A DNA stretch of 64,000 bases from Robertmurraya siralis (GCF_005502275.1 NZ_SWLZ01000001.1:434001-498000), one strand, 5' to 3'. Shown: positions 11,501 to 20,477, counted from the first letter of the stretch. Numbers and translations are program-made. Notes: generated from the sequence alone by a model not told the origin.

Positions 11501-11792
11501 AGAAATGAGAATTCCATGGTTATTACTTCAAGCGAAGGACCCTAGTCAGAAGGAATTTATTGGAGATTTATATGCCGATGGGGTGTCGGCTAGTAAGTTT
11601 ATCAAGGAAATCTTTGCAGGAGTGATGATGGTCGATAAGGAGGGAAGAGTCACAGATGCTTTCCCTTCAGTTGAAGGACAACAGTTAGGAGAAATGAAAG
11701 GTTATAGTTGGGAAAATTGGGATATGCCCAATTATAAAGAAAGATTAAAGCAATCTTACTATATTGTGAAGGAAGTATTTGAGAAACATTAA
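8598..11792 (+). CDS. membrane-anchored multidomain glycosidase-like protein
   Basis: 1064 residues with an uncleaved-looking N-terminal membrane helix (about 5-25), so the body is extracytoplasmic. Residues 30-390 form an alpha/beta region I do not recognise firmly. Residues 405-770 look like a clan-A TIM-barrel glycoside hydrolase: MNANAIRVYTLHPP (strand 2-like), VIGIEWYP with Glu545 as acid/base candidate and VAEFGVPSSRG with Glu696 as nucleophile candidate, 151 residues apart. Residues 790-1060 begin VDGVTEDW and resemble a DOMON/CBM9-like carbohydrate-binding module. It starts 2 bases after the synthase stop with GAAAGGGA upstream. It probably trims, releases or remodels the polymer. Last gene of the cluster. 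Confidence 0.75.
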   Translation: MRKFLITVFCFLVIMVLPIFLWFLEDDKQLSIAVIDKTVPNETYREHKGIIWLLNHLKYSKKDKSPYSLVNDYYGFIPDDKQKSYKVSKLPNDYSNYDVIYIADTYGVYEQDLPWYEQDRRGARSEKIHGGLTEEEWGAIVNRLSQNEKSLLVAEYNTFASPTNEEVRKKVADFLGLNWSGWTGRYFQELNPAKNKEIPQWIVDEFGDSWRYEGEGFILVNDINYQVVVLENNKHLKDKGISIRFTDQGSKQFGLTKSPNYEYWFDIVTAKSGSEVLAEYEWSLTEAGMELLNENEIPTEFAAVLKNGYGSATTYYFAGDYNDIEHVPSFYQMKGLQGAYSVLNTFSDAAFYWKTYVPMMTSILESFESNRKKDNSVVDIDTDKLNYGARIENNSFEILKDNEWVRMRIKGVNLGMGKPGYFPGEAAITEEEYYRWFEQIGEMNANAIRVYTLHPPGFYDALKRYNESHEEKIYVFHGVWMNEEKIEESLDVFDKDILQEFQHEMKKIVDVVHGNNNVQPEAGHASGIYRSDISEYVIGWVIGIEWYPYMVLNMNEEYTSIGDFNGQYFETKDAKPFEHWLAKQLEFLVDYEIKHYQAIRPVSFTNWVTTDILEHPAEPNEQEDLVGVNPNVIYTKNEMNLTKQFASYHIYPYYPDFFNFEESYQTYVDHRGEFNSYAAYLSELHDAHRIPILVAEFGVPSSRGLTHENPFGWNQGFLSEKEQGEITSHLYEDIVAEELLGGLVFTWQDEWFKRTWNTMDYDNPDRRPYWSNAQTNEQQFGLLSFDTHKIQVDGVTEDWKTAPIYEKQDGQLKAMYVDHDERYLYIRLDINKVGSGHPVILLDVVPNQGNHHIAQFSSLSFKNGIDFYINLDEHESSIRVDQYYDFFRYFYSKHLNLIDAKAAQSEKNTGFFSPIHYALNRELYLPQQKKTLPFASYETGKLRQGNGNPEAEDYDSLADYYISENGVVEMRIPWLLLQAKDPSQKEFIGDLYADGVSASKFIKEIFAGVMMVDKEGRVTDAFPSVEGQQLGEMKGYSWENWDMPNYKERLKQSYYIVKEVFEKH

Positions 11793-11837
11793 TTTCCGGT
11801 ATTAGAAAGAAATAGAATGAACGAACTCGTTAACTTA

Positions 11838-11861
11838 GGACGTTCCAAATTTGGAACGTCC
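11838..11861. terminator. bidirectional hairpin between convergent genes
   Basis: A perfect 10-bp stem (GGACGTTCCA / TGGAACGTCC) with a 4-nt loop lies between the plus-strand cluster and the minus-strand regulator. The flanks are AT-rich rather than a clean T-run on either side. Confidence 0.6.
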
Positions 11862-11864
11862 ATT

Positions 11865-12986
11865 TTAAAGATTTATAAGTGATTTATATAAAAGAGAAAG
11901 CGTTTCATTAGGCTCTATTCCTAATTCATCGTTTAATAACTTGCGATAGTTTTGATAGATCCTGATTGCTTCTGCGCGATTCCCCATTGAGATAAGCAAT
12001 TCCATCGTTTGATTGACAATCTCATCTGAATATGGATTTAGTTTTAAATAGAGCTGAAGGTATGAGAGCGCTTCGATCGTGTCTGCTGTTTTAAAATAAT
12101 CGATCGTTTTTGTTAATAAAGAAGTCATGAGTCTATGGTATTCTACTGTTTTTTCATTTGCCCATTCATAGCCGTTCATTTCGAGATAACCACCTGTATA
12201 AAGTTGGATGGCTTCTTTAATGTTATTAATATTTGTGCTGTCGACTTTATTATATTTTGAGGCAATTTGGTGAAAATAGAAAGCATCACAGTCAAAATTA
12301 TCAATGCAAAGAGAATAACATTGATCAGAGAATAAAATGCCATTTTGATAGCCTAACTGGGTTAACATTTTGCGCAGATGAGATACACAGGTGTGAAGAT
12401 TGATCTTTGCTTTCTTGAATTCCTGCTCAGGCCATAAATTTTCAATTAATAGATCTCGATGGATGTACGAATTAATATGAGTAAATAAATACGCAAAAAG
12501 CTCCTTCACTTTACTCGTTTTAAAGTTCAGCGGTTGATTATTTTTAAAGACCTGAAATTCAAAGAAGCATTTTATCACTAATGGGCTCCTTTCATCTATT
12601 TCGCTAAACGAATTTTCAGAGATTTGCAACCTTTCCATAACCCTGGAAATTGTTTTTTTAAGCCGGTTTGGTGATACGGGTTTTAACAAGTAGTCAATTG
12701 AATCTAAATCAAATGCTTGAACCGCGTATTCAGAATGGGCGGTTATGAAAACGATATGAATATTTGGCTGAATCGATAAAATGATTTCAGCCAAATTCAA
12801 ACCATTTAATATTCCCATTTCGATATCTAAAAATGCAACATCAACAGTCTCTTTTTTTAAATAAGACTGGAGTGTTTTATCGTCAGTAAATGTATTGACC
12901 ACTTTTACTTCAGGAAAGTCTTTTAATAAGTTTTTTAAAGATATTAAGGCTAATTCTTCATCATCTACGAGAACAGCACGTATCAT
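11865..12986 (-). CDS. response regulator with SARP/BTAD output domain
   Basis: A transcription regulator. The receiver domain (1-118) is intact: acidic pair D8-D9, phosphoacceptor D54 (FLDIEMG), T82 and K102-P. A winged-helix DNA-binding region follows (about 135-220, with NLHTCVSHLRKML), then a bacterial transcriptional activation domain with TPR-like helices to the end (DELGIEPNETL). This is the SARP-type architecture. No histidine kinase is next to it, so its partner is elsewhere. It is convergent with the polysaccharide cluster and may control it, which is inference. An exact MITE-like end lies about 58 bases upstream of its start. Confidence 0.85.
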   Translation of the reverse strand: MIRAVLVDDEELALISLKNLLKDFPEVKVVNTFTDDKTLQSYLKKETVDVAFLDIEMGILNGLNLAEIILSIQPNIHIVFITAHSEYAVQAFDLDSIDYLLKPVSPNRLKKTISRVMERLQISENSFSEIDERSPLVIKCFFEFQVFKNNQPLNFKTSKVKELFAYLFTHINSYIHRDLLIENLWPEQEFKKAKINLHTCVSHLRKMLTQLGYQNGILFSDQCYSLCIDNFDCDAFYFHQIASKYNKVDSTNINNIKEAIQLYTGGYLEMNGYEWANEKTVEYHRLMTSLLTKTIDYFKTADTIEALSYLQLYLKLNPYSDEIVNQTMELLISMGNRAEAIRIYQNYRKLLNDELGIEPNETLSLLYKSLINL

Positions 12987-13043
12987 AGCTTAACTCCTCT
13001 TACCAAGCATTTTGTCATGGTAGTAAAATCATGTTATATAATG

Positions 13044-13073
13044 TTTTATCAACAATTCTATTTAACAAAGCCT
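13044..13073 (-). repeat. single end of the MITE-like repeat seen beside dprA
   Basis: On the minus strand, 27 consecutive bases match the left end of the repeat at 61375 exactly (from CTTTGTTAAATAG through GTTGATAAAA). The outer end faces rqcH and the inner side faces the SARP regulator. No second end is visible within the short gap, so this is a solo or truncated copy. Confidence 0.7.
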
Positions 13074-13126
13074 AAACTTTAAATGATTTGAAAGGCATTT
13101 CAATCAGCTTTGAGCTTATTATTTTA

Positions 13127-13144
13127 CATGTTTATTGTAAACAT
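13127..13144. promoter_or_regulatory. 8-bp inverted repeat in the regulator-rqcH gap
   Basis: CATGTTTA, 3-nt spacer, TAAACATG. It lies upstream of the minus-strand response regulator and could be an operator or a small hairpin. There is no T-run. Function unassigned. Confidence 0.35.
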
Positions 13145-13192
13145 GCATCACTAGGAAGCTTAAAGGAGGAAAACAAGCTTTCCATAAAGACA

Positions 13193-13227
13193 TAGCCAAA
13201 AAGTCATGACCTTTGACTTTTTGGCTA
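13193..13227. terminator. terminator hairpin after rqcH
   Basis: A perfect 14-bp stem (TAGCCAAAAAGTCA / TGACTTTTTGGCTA) with a 7-nt loop begins 4 bases after the minus-strand rqcH stop. U-rich sequence is inside the stem; it is expected to end rqcH transcripts. Confidence 0.6.
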
Positions 13228-13230
13228 AAT

Positions 13231-14940
13231 TTAATTTTTTAATTTTAAAACGGTATCTTCCTCAGGTGTCACGTATACGGTTTGTTGATTTTCATAAATG
13301 ACATATCCAGGCTTTGCTCCGCTTGGTTTTTTGACATGACGAATTTGCGTAAAGTCAACGGGTACGGAACTGGAGCTTCGTGCTTTACTAAAATAGGCTG
13401 CGAGCTGAGCCGCTTCAAGAATTGACTCTTCAGAAGGGTTCGTACTTCGAATGACCACATGGGAGCCAGGGATATCCTTCGTGTGAAGCCAAATTTCATC
13501 CTTGCCGGCAACTTTATTTGTTAAATAGTCATTCTGTTTGTTATTTTTGCCGACAAGAATTTCCGTTCCATCTGTTGCCGTGTATTTTTCCAGCATAGGC
13601 TTAGTATTTTTATGATTCTTGTTGCCTTTCTTTTGTCGATCTCGTAAGTAGCCACCCTCAATCAGTTCTTCCCGGATTTCAGAGATATCCTTTGTTGAGG
13701 CGGTCTCGACTTGCTGTAAAAGTGACTCGAAATAGGCAACTTCTTCTTTTGCTTTCTGCAATTGTTCACTCGCCATGACGAGCGCCGTTTTTGCTTTCTG
13801 ATACCTCGTGAAATATCTTTGTGCATTTTCTGAAGGAGTCTTTTGTGGATTCAAAGGAATTGTAATGATTCCACCATTCTCATCATAATAATTACTAACT
13901 TCGATTTCCTTCATTCCTTTTTCAAGTGCATAAAGATTGGCAGTCAATAATTCACCATAAAGCTGATACTGGCTCGCATTCTTTGCTTCATTGATCGTTG
14001 CTTGAAGCTTTTTGATTTTCTTTTCATTTTTATCTTTTTCATTTAAAATGAACCGTTCTAAATCAGTGGATTGCTGTTTTACCCTGTCCCGCTCCGCTTT
14101 GCCAAAATAATAGCGGTCAAGAAGTTCGCTGAGCGAGTCATATCGCTTACTTTCTCCATTTAGGTGTTCCAATGGTAAGAGGTAATAGGATTCTTTCTTA
14201 TCCTTCATCGTAATCGCTGGCTCATAGCGATGCTCCTTCATTTTTCGTAACACTTCTACGAACGCTTTTGGTATCGTCACTCTATTAGCAATTCCCGCCT
14301 GAAACACTATCTCTTTTGCAAGAAGAGGGGAAACTCCTGCAAAATGCTTAACAATCTGATTGTCCAATTTACCAGCATTAAAGTCTAATTTTCTTAATAA
14401 AGAATCTTCGGTTGCTTCCAATGGGTTTTCCTTGTTTTGGATAGGAGGAGCGATATATTCTTGCCCTGGCATAATTGCTCGATGGCTGTTTACCGCATAG
14501 GAAATATGCTTGATGCTATCTAGAATCATATTTCTTGTCTTATCGACTAAAATAATATTGCTATGCCGCCCCATAATCTCGACAATTAATTGCTTTGAAG
14601 AAATATCTCCAATCTCATTTCGCCCTTTTACGTCAAAGACAATAATTCGATCCATGCTTACTTGATGGATATCCTCTAAAATGAAGCCTTCAAGATGTTT
14701 TCTCAAAAGCATACAAAACATTGGAGGTTCATTTGGGTTTTCATAGCTTTCATTTGTTAATTGTGCTCTCGCATAGCTTGGATGAACGGAAATAAGCAGT
14801 TTATGATTCTTTCCGTTTGCGCGTATGATTAGCACGATTTCATTTTTAAAGGGTTGATGTATTTTATTGATTCTTCCGCCTTTTAATAGGGAAGAAAATT
14901 CTTTTGTAATCGCTCTTGTAAATAGACCGTCAAATGACAT
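13231..14940 (-). CDS. rqcH: ribosome quality control protein RqcH (NFACT family)
   Basis: Binds stalled 50S subunits carrying peptidyl-tRNA and recruits alanyl-tRNA to add C-terminal alanine tails. The NFACT-N domain is at 1-200 with the functional Asp97-Arg98 pair (SMDRIIVF), then HhH and a long coiled coil (about 280-420), then the NFACT-R domain near the C-terminus ([15 protein letters not shown]). I start at ATG 14940: GAGG sits 9 bases upstream, the protein begins MSFDGLF, and the Asp-Arg pair then takes the B. subtilis numbering; the ATG three codons earlier abuts the ribosome site. 569 residues. Formerly called YloA/FbpA-like. Confidence 0.93.
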   Translation of the reverse strand: MSFDGLFTRAITKEFSSLLKGGRINKIHQPFKNEIVLIIRANGKNHKLLISVHPSYARAQLTNESYENPNEPPMFCMLLRKHLEGFILEDIHQVSMDRIIVFDVKGRNEIGDISSKQLIVEIMGRHSNIILVDKTRNMILDSIKHISYAVNSHRAIMPGQEYIAPPIQNKENPLEATEDSLLRKLDFNAGKLDNQIVKHFAGVSPLLAKEIVFQAGIANRVTIPKAFVEVLRKMKEHRYEPAITMKDKKESYYLLPLEHLNGESKRYDSLSELLDRYYFGKAERDRVKQQSTDLERFILNEKDKNEKKIKKLQATINEAKNASQYQLYGELLTANLYALEKGMKEIEVSNYYDENGGIITIPLNPQKTPSENAQRYFTRYQKAKTALVMASEQLQKAKEEVAYFESLLQQVETASTKDISEIREELIEGGYLRDRQKKGNKNHKNTKPMLEKYTATDGTEILVGKNNKQNDYLTNKVAGKDEIWLHTKDIPGSHVVIRSTNPSEESILEAAQLAAYFSKARSSSSVPVDFTQIRHVKKPSGAKPGYVIYENQQTVYVTPEEDTVLKLKN

Positions 14941-15488
14941 ATTGAACATCCTCTTCTTTCTAAAATCTCACCTTTATCATAGCCTACTTTTGCGGAAAAA
15001 ACGAATCATAACGTTAGAAGTCCACACGTATGTGCTTGTAGGTTCACTGATCATTGATAATAGAATAACAGAATCGTTTCTTGCTGCGTCAAAGGTTAAA
15101 GCATCATTCGAATTTAAGGAAGTGACGTTCTGTATCTTTTGCGCCGTGAAAAATGGTCGATTTGCTGAATATCCATTTTCTTTTAATCGTTACTATTGAC
15201 ATCCCATAAAGCTTTCTTATGACAAGAAAGCACAGGATAAAAGATAATATGACTGCGGCAATAATCCACATTCTTTTTTTAGATTTGCTCTCTCTATTTC
15301 CTTGTTTCTTCCCTATTTAGCTTTCTCAGTAAATATAATATTCGATAATTTCACTTTGTTATAAATTTAGATCATTTTTTGGGACGAGTCTGAATAAGCT
15401 TTCTTTAGAGTGAGTTTGCATTCTATCACAAAATACAAGCAGTGGTTAGAAAGTTTTTACGACGCTGAAGGAGGAGTGAAATGGTCGG
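14941..15488. other. 548-bp divergent intergenic region between rqcH and the calcium ATPase
   Basis: Contains the promoters of two divergent genes. On the minus strand TATGAT (14976-14981) could be the rqcH minus-10. A hairpin GCTTTCTT / AAGAAAGC (15211-15231) is present without a T-run. An open frame of 110 codons over 14867-15199 overlaps rqcH antisense, has no ribosome site and is not called. The last 20 bases hold the unusual start region of the ATPase. Confidence 0.5.
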
Positions 15489-15492
15489 ATGA
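15481..15492 (+). CDS. four-codon start-stop frame (Met-Val-Gly-stop) overlapping the ATPase start
   Basis: The strong AAGGAGG site at 15468-15474 is 6 bases from ATG 15481, which opens a frame that stops at once (ATG GTC GGA TGA). The TGA overlaps the ATPase ATG at 15489, which is 14 bases from the same site. A ribosome would favour the first ATG and reach the ATPase by re-initiation. Seen in sequence; the effect is inferred. Confidence 0.35.
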   Translation: MVG

Positions 15493-18176
15493 AGTTCCAT
15501 GGGATGAAAGGACAAGATATTGAAAAGGTCTTGAATACCGACTTTTCTAACGGGTTAACAAACAGTGATGCTAAGAAGAGAGTAAAGCAGCATGGGTATA
15601 ATGAATTGGATGAAGGTGAAAAGCAGTCAGCACTACTATTGTTTTTTAGCCAATTTAAAGATTTCATGGTTCTTGTATTATTAGGGGCAGTTCTAATTTC
15701 CGGATTATTGGGAGAATATATCGATGCGATTGCAATCATCGCGATTATCATTTTAAACGGGTTTCTAGGTTTTTTCCAGGAGAGAAAGGCGGAGAAATCA
15801 TTACAAGCGTTAAAAGAACTGTCTGCTCCAAGTGTAATGGTCATGAGAGAAGGTGAATGGGAGAAGATCCCATCAAAGGAACTTGTTCCGGGAGATGTTG
15901 TTAAATTTTCGTCAGGGGACCGAATTGGTGCAGATGTAAGAGTAATAGAATCAAAAAGTTTGGAGATTGAAGAATCTGCCTTAACAGGAGAATCTCTTCC
16001 GGTCGCGAAAACAACTGAACCTCTTGAGAAAGACAATATTGGAATGGGCGATATGGAAAATATGGCCTTTATGGGGACAATGGTGACAAGAGGCTCAGGA
16101 ATTGGTGTTGTCGTCGGCACTGGCATGAAGACGGCAATGGGGCAAATTGCTGATCTATTGCAAAATGCAGAGACGATGATCACACCATTGCAGAGAAAAC
16201 TGCAGCAACTTGGAAAAATATTAATTATTGTCGCTATTTTGTTGACAATTTTGGTCGTATTTGTTGGCGTCATCCAAGGAAACGATTTGTATACGATGTT
16301 CTTGGCGGGAGTTTCGCTAGCAGTAGCAGCGATTCCTGAGGGTCTTCCGGCGATTGTGACAGTTGCCCTTTCACTTGGGGTTCAAAGAATGATTAAGAAA
16401 AATGCGATTGTTCGAAAGCTGCCTGCAGTGGAAACTTTAGGCTGTGCTTCCGTCATTTGTTCCGATAAAACAGGAACGATGACGCAAAACAAAATGACCG
16501 TTACCCATCTATGGAGCGGTGGAATTACCTGGAGAGTAGATGGTGTCGGTTATAATCCTTACGGCAGCTTCTATCGGGGGGAGCATGAGAGGCCGGTCGA
16601 TGTCAATCGAGAAAAATCAGTACAACAAATGCTCATGTTTGGTATGCTCTGTAATCATGCTGTTTTAAAAGAAAAAGCAAAGAATGACTATATTGTCGAT
16701 GGCGACCCAACGGAAGGGGCTCTCCTTGTAGCAGCAATGAAAGCAGGATACAAGCGCGAAGGTCTATTACAGCAATATCAAATTGTGCAGGAGTTTCCAT
16801 TTGATTCTACGAGAAAGCTAATGTCGATCATTGTCAAAGATCAAAGTGGACGTCAGTTTATTGTAACAAAAGGTGCCCCCGATGTGATGATCGGGATTAG
16901 CGAATCGATCCTCTGGGATGGGAAGCGTCAGAATTTTTCAGTGGATCGAAAAAATGATGTCCAAACGGCAATTAATGAATTAGCATCAAAAGCGCTTCGG
17001 ACAATTGCGATCGGTTTTAAAGAAGTACCAGCCAAAACACTGATCCTTGATGAAAAAGAAGCGGAGAAAGATTTGATTTTTATTGGGTTGCAGGGGATGA
17101 TCGACCCGCCAAGACCTGAAGTTAAACAAGCGGTTAAAGAGTGTAAGGAAGCCGGAATTAAAACCGTCATGATCACAGGCGATCATTTGATCACGGCAAA
17201 GGCAATCGCTACTCAATTGGGAATCCTTACCAAAAATAAGCGCGTTTTAGACGGGAATGCATTATCGAAGATGTCTGTCGACGAGTTAGAAGAAGTAGTC
17301 GATGATGTGGCAGTTTTTGCCCGTGTTTCACCTGAGCATAAGCTGAAAATTGTCCGTGCTTTCCAAGATCGTGGTCATATAGTAGCGATGACAGGTGATG
17401 GAGTTAATGATGCACCTGCGATTAAGACTGCTGATATTGGAGTGGCGATGGGAATTACAGGTACAGATGTGGCCAAGGAAGCGTCTGCTTTAGTTTTACT
17501 GGATGATAATTTTGCCACTATTAAAACTGCTATTAAAGAAGGACGCAATATTTATGAAAATGTTCGAAAATTTATTCGTTATTTATTGGCTTCAAATGTT
17601 GGTGAAATTCTTGTAATGCTGTTTGCGATGTTATTGGCACTGCCTCTGCCGCTTGTCCCGATCCAGATTCTTTGGGTGAATCTCGTGACGGATGGTTTAC
17701 CGGCAATGGCTTTAGGTCTTGATCAACCGGAAGGCGATGTGATGAAAAGAAGTCCGCGAAATCCGAAAGAAGGGATTTTTGCTAGGGGTCTAGGCTGGAA
17801 AGTCATTTCGCGAGGGTTTTTAATCGGCATTGCGACATTGATTGCTTTTATGATTGCATTAAATCATAACCCAGATCATTTAGCGTATGCACAAACGGTG
17901 GCTTTTGCCACATTGGTGATGGCACAATTAATCCATGTATTTGATTGCCGTAGTGAAAAATCGATTTTTGCTCGAAATCCATTTGGAAATATGTATTTAG
18001 TATGGGCGGTTATCTCCTCTGTTGTCTTAATGTTTGTCGTTATTTATTATCCACCATTACAGCCAATTTTCCATACGGTTTCGATCCTCGCTAAGGATTG
18101 GCTCATGATTTTTGGTTTAGCTGCTGCACCAACTTTTTTACTGGCGGGAACATTTTTGGCAAGAAAAAGAAAGTAA
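15489..18176 (+). CDS. yloB: P-type calcium-transporting ATPase
   Basis: Pumps Ca2+ across the cytoplasmic membrane at the cost of ATP. 895 residues with ten expected membrane helices. It has the N-terminal cation ATPase domain, TGES in the actuator (near residue 170), the phosphorylated Asp326 in DKTGTMT, the nucleotide-binding domain, and TGDGVNDAPA (near residue 637). The IPEGLPAIV motif in M4 and NLVTDGLPA in M6 carry the Ca2+ ligands in SERCA-type pumps. The start MKFHGM agrees with B. subtilis YloB (which begins MKFHEM). Divergent from rqcH; a terminator follows. Confidence 0.92.
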   Translation: MKFHGMKGQDIEKVLNTDFSNGLTNSDAKKRVKQHGYNELDEGEKQSALLLFFSQFKDFMVLVLLGAVLISGLLGEYIDAIAIIAIIILNGFLGFFQERKAEKSLQALKELSAPSVMVMREGEWEKIPSKELVPGDVVKFSSGDRIGADVRVIESKSLEIEESALTGESLPVAKTTEPLEKDNIGMGDMENMAFMGTMVTRGSGIGVVVGTGMKTAMGQIADLLQNAETMITPLQRKLQQLGKILIIVAILLTILVVFVGVIQGNDLYTMFLAGVSLAVAAIPEGLPAIVTVALSLGVQRMIKKNAIVRKLPAVETLGCASVICSDKTGTMTQNKMTVTHLWSGGITWRVDGVGYNPYGSFYRGEHERPVDVNREKSVQQMLMFGMLCNHAVLKEKAKNDYIVDGDPTEGALLVAAMKAGYKREGLLQQYQIVQEFPFDSTRKLMSIIVKDQSGRQFIVTKGAPDVMIGISESILWDGKRQNFSVDRKNDVQTAINELASKALRTIAIGFKEVPAKTLILDEKEAEKDLIFIGLQGMIDPPRPEVKQAVKECKEAGIKTVMITGDHLITAKAIATQLGILTKNKRVLDGNALSKMSVDELEEVVDDVAVFARVSPEHKLKIVRAFQDRGHIVAMTGDGVNDAPAIKTADIGVAMGITGTDVAKEASALVLLDDNFATIKTAIKEGRNIYENVRKFIRYLLASNVGEILVMLFAMLLALPLPLVPIQILWVNLVTDGLPAMALGLDQPEGDVMKRSPRNPKEGIFARGLGWKVISRGFLIGIATLIAFMIALNHNPDHLAYAQTVAFATLVMAQLIHVFDCRSEKSIFARNPFGNMYLVWAVISSVVLMFVVIYYPPLQPIFHTVSILAKDWLMIFGLAAAPTFLLAGTFLARKRK

Positions 18177-18195
18177 ACTATGTTATAATCCAATA

Positions 18196-18226
18196 GGTAA
18201 TAGGGCAATCGCTCTATTACCTTTTT
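18196..18226 (+). terminator. terminator after the calcium ATPase
   Basis: An 11-bp stem (GGTAATAGGGC / GCTCTATTACC, one G-U pair) with a 4-nt loop is followed by five T. Confidence 0.85.
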
Positions 18227-18432
18227 CAATGGACTGTTTTTGCGAAGTTCGGGAAGACTGTAAGCGCATTGTTTAATCGGTTTTGTGTAAGGATGTTGTT
18301 TGCAGTTAAGTCATTGCTTTAAAAGCTTGACGGGAAGGCATGAGAAGCTTGATTTTGCGGAATGAGTCCCAAATTTTTATCAACTTTATTGTTTAATATC
18401 GCCTTTCAATATCAAAAATTGGGTGTGTTGCT

Positions 18433-19308
18433 ATGATCGTTAGTATGACAGGCTTTGGTCGAAGTAAAGCGGAACTCGAGACATGTTCTGTGACAGTAGA
18501 AATAAAAGCTGTTAATCATCGTTTTCTAGAGTTCAATATACGAATGCCTAGGCAGCTACACGTGATCGAGGACAAAATAAAGAAAAAAATTGCCGAGCAT
18601 GTAACAAGAGGAAGAATTGAAGTATTTGTGACTGTTGAAGGTACAGGACACCTTTCCTCCAATGTGGTGATAGATTGGCCCCTTCTTGAAAAATATGTGC
18701 AATCAATTAAAGCGATTCAAAGTAAGTTTAAGCTGGAAGATTCATTTTCTCTACGGGATCTTTTACTGCGTGAAGATTTGATTTCGATCGAAGAAGGGCA
18801 TGAGGGAAATCCGGAACTGGAACAATTGGTTCTTGATGCAATTGAAAATGCCGCTGTACAGTTGAAGCAAATGCGTATAGTAGAAGGAAAAGTTCTCGAA
18901 GATGATATACATAATCAACTAAATATTTTAAGCGAAAAAACCACTTTATTAAAAAAATATGCACCGCAGGTTGTTCAGCTTTATCGAGAAAGATTGCATA
19001 AAAGGATGGAGGAGTTCACCAATGGTGTCATCGATGAGGATAGAATGGTGAATGAAATCGCGATTTTTGCAGATAAGGCAGACATTAATGAAGAATTGAC
19101 TAGATTAGCAAGTCATATTAGTCAATTTCTTAAAATCATGAGTTTAGCTGAACCAGTTGGACGTAAATTGGATTTTCTCCTCCAAGAAATGAATCGTGAG
19201 GTTAATACAATCGGTTCAAAAGGAAATGATTCAAGCATTGCTAGGGAAGTGGTCGAGATGAAAAGCTTGCTCGAAAAAATGAAAGAGCAGGTTCAAAATA
19301 TAGAGTAG
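18433..19308 (+). CDS. yloC: YicC/YloC family endoribonuclease
   Basis: 291 residues. The start MIVSMTGFGRS and the C-terminal region with EMNREVNTIGSKGND are hallmarks of the YicC family; relatives are endoribonucleases acting on RNA with small-RNA involvement. The middle is helical (about 140-220). The ribosome site before ATG 18433 is weak (GGGTG). It heads the conserved yloC-remA-gmk-rpoZ block, with a 60-base gap before remA. Confidence 0.9.
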   Translation: MIVSMTGFGRSKAELETCSVTVEIKAVNHRFLEFNIRMPRQLHVIEDKIKKKIAEHVTRGRIEVFVTVEGTGHLSSNVVIDWPLLEKYVQSIKAIQSKFKLEDSFSLRDLLLREDLISIEEGHEGNPELEQLVLDAIENAAVQLKQMRIVEGKVLEDDIHNQLNILSEKTTLLKKYAPQVVQLYRERLHKRMEEFTNGVIDEDRMVNEIAIFADKADINEELTRLASHISQFLKIMSLAEPVGRKLDFLLQEMNREVNTIGSKGNDSSIAREVVEMKSLLEKMKEQVQNIE

Positions 19309-19368
19309 TCCTTGTTTAGAAATAGGCTAGCAAGGTAAAAATAAATAACTGAATTATGGAGGGGAAGC

Positions 19369-19632
19369 ATGTCAATTAAATTAATTAACATCGGTTTTGG
19401 AAATATCGTTTCTGCTAACCGAATCATTTCGATAGTTAGTCCAGAATCAGCTCCGATTAAAAGGATTATTCAGGATGCAAGAGACAGAGGTGTGCTCATT
19501 GATGCCACTTATGGAAGAAGGACTCGAGCTGTTATTGTGATGGATAGTGACCATGTGATTCTTTCAGCGGTTCAACCTGAAACGGTTGCAGCCCGACTGA
19601 ATGACCGTGATGAAATTATGGATGAAGGGTAG
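19369..19632 (+). CDS. remA: extracellular matrix regulator RemA
   Basis: An 87-residue DNA-binding protein; in B. subtilis it activates matrix and osmoprotection genes by binding as ring-shaped oligomers. The whole length matches the family pattern ([45 protein letters not shown]). GGAGGGG is 5 bases before the ATG. The presence of RemA is notable near a polysaccharide cluster, but it is core Bacillus synteny and no link can be read from the sequence. Confidence 0.93.
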   Translation: MSIKLINIGFGNIVSANRIISIVSPESAPIKRIIQDARDRGVLIDATYGRRTRAVIVMDSDHVILSAVQPETVAARLNDRDEIMDEG

Positions 19633-20256
<624 letters not shown>

Positions 20257-20258
20257 AT

Positions 20259-20477
20259 ATGCTATACCCATCAATTGACTCATTATTAACAAAAATCGAT
20301 TCTAAGTACTCATTGGTTTCAGTGGCGGCAAAACGAGCTCGTCGCCTACAACAGGACGCCCAGCCATATTTAACAAAATATGTTTCTCATAAATCTGTTG
20401 GCAAAGCGTTAGAAGAAATTCATGCTGATCAGCTGACATTTAGAATGGTCGATCAAGAAGAGGCAGCTACTAACTAG
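20259..20477 (+). CDS. rpoZ: RNA polymerase omega subunit
   Basis: A 72-residue assembly subunit of RNA polymerase. Conserved MLYPSIDSL start and [12 protein letters not shown] segment, with VGKALEEI in the following helix. GGAGG lies about 12 bases upstream, inside the 3' end of gmk. A terminator follows at 20531. Confidence 0.93.
   Translation: MLYPSIDSLLTKIDSKYSLVSVAAKRARRLQQDAQPYLTKYVSHKSVGKALEEIHADQLTFRMVDQEEAATN

Noticed and set aside
14867-15199. Plus-strand open frame of 110 codons opposite and beside the rqcH start
   Set aside because: It overlaps rqcH antisense, lacks a ribosome site and has no recognisable family.
15446-16273. Minus-strand open frame of 275 codons antisense to the calcium ATPase
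   Set aside because: A mirror frame of a strongly coding gene; composition is serine/threonine/proline-rich as typical of such shadows.
18360-18410. Another end of the MITE-like repeat before yloC
   Set aside because: ATCAAC and a TTTAA word recur, but the match is short and broken, compatible with AT-rich chance similarity.
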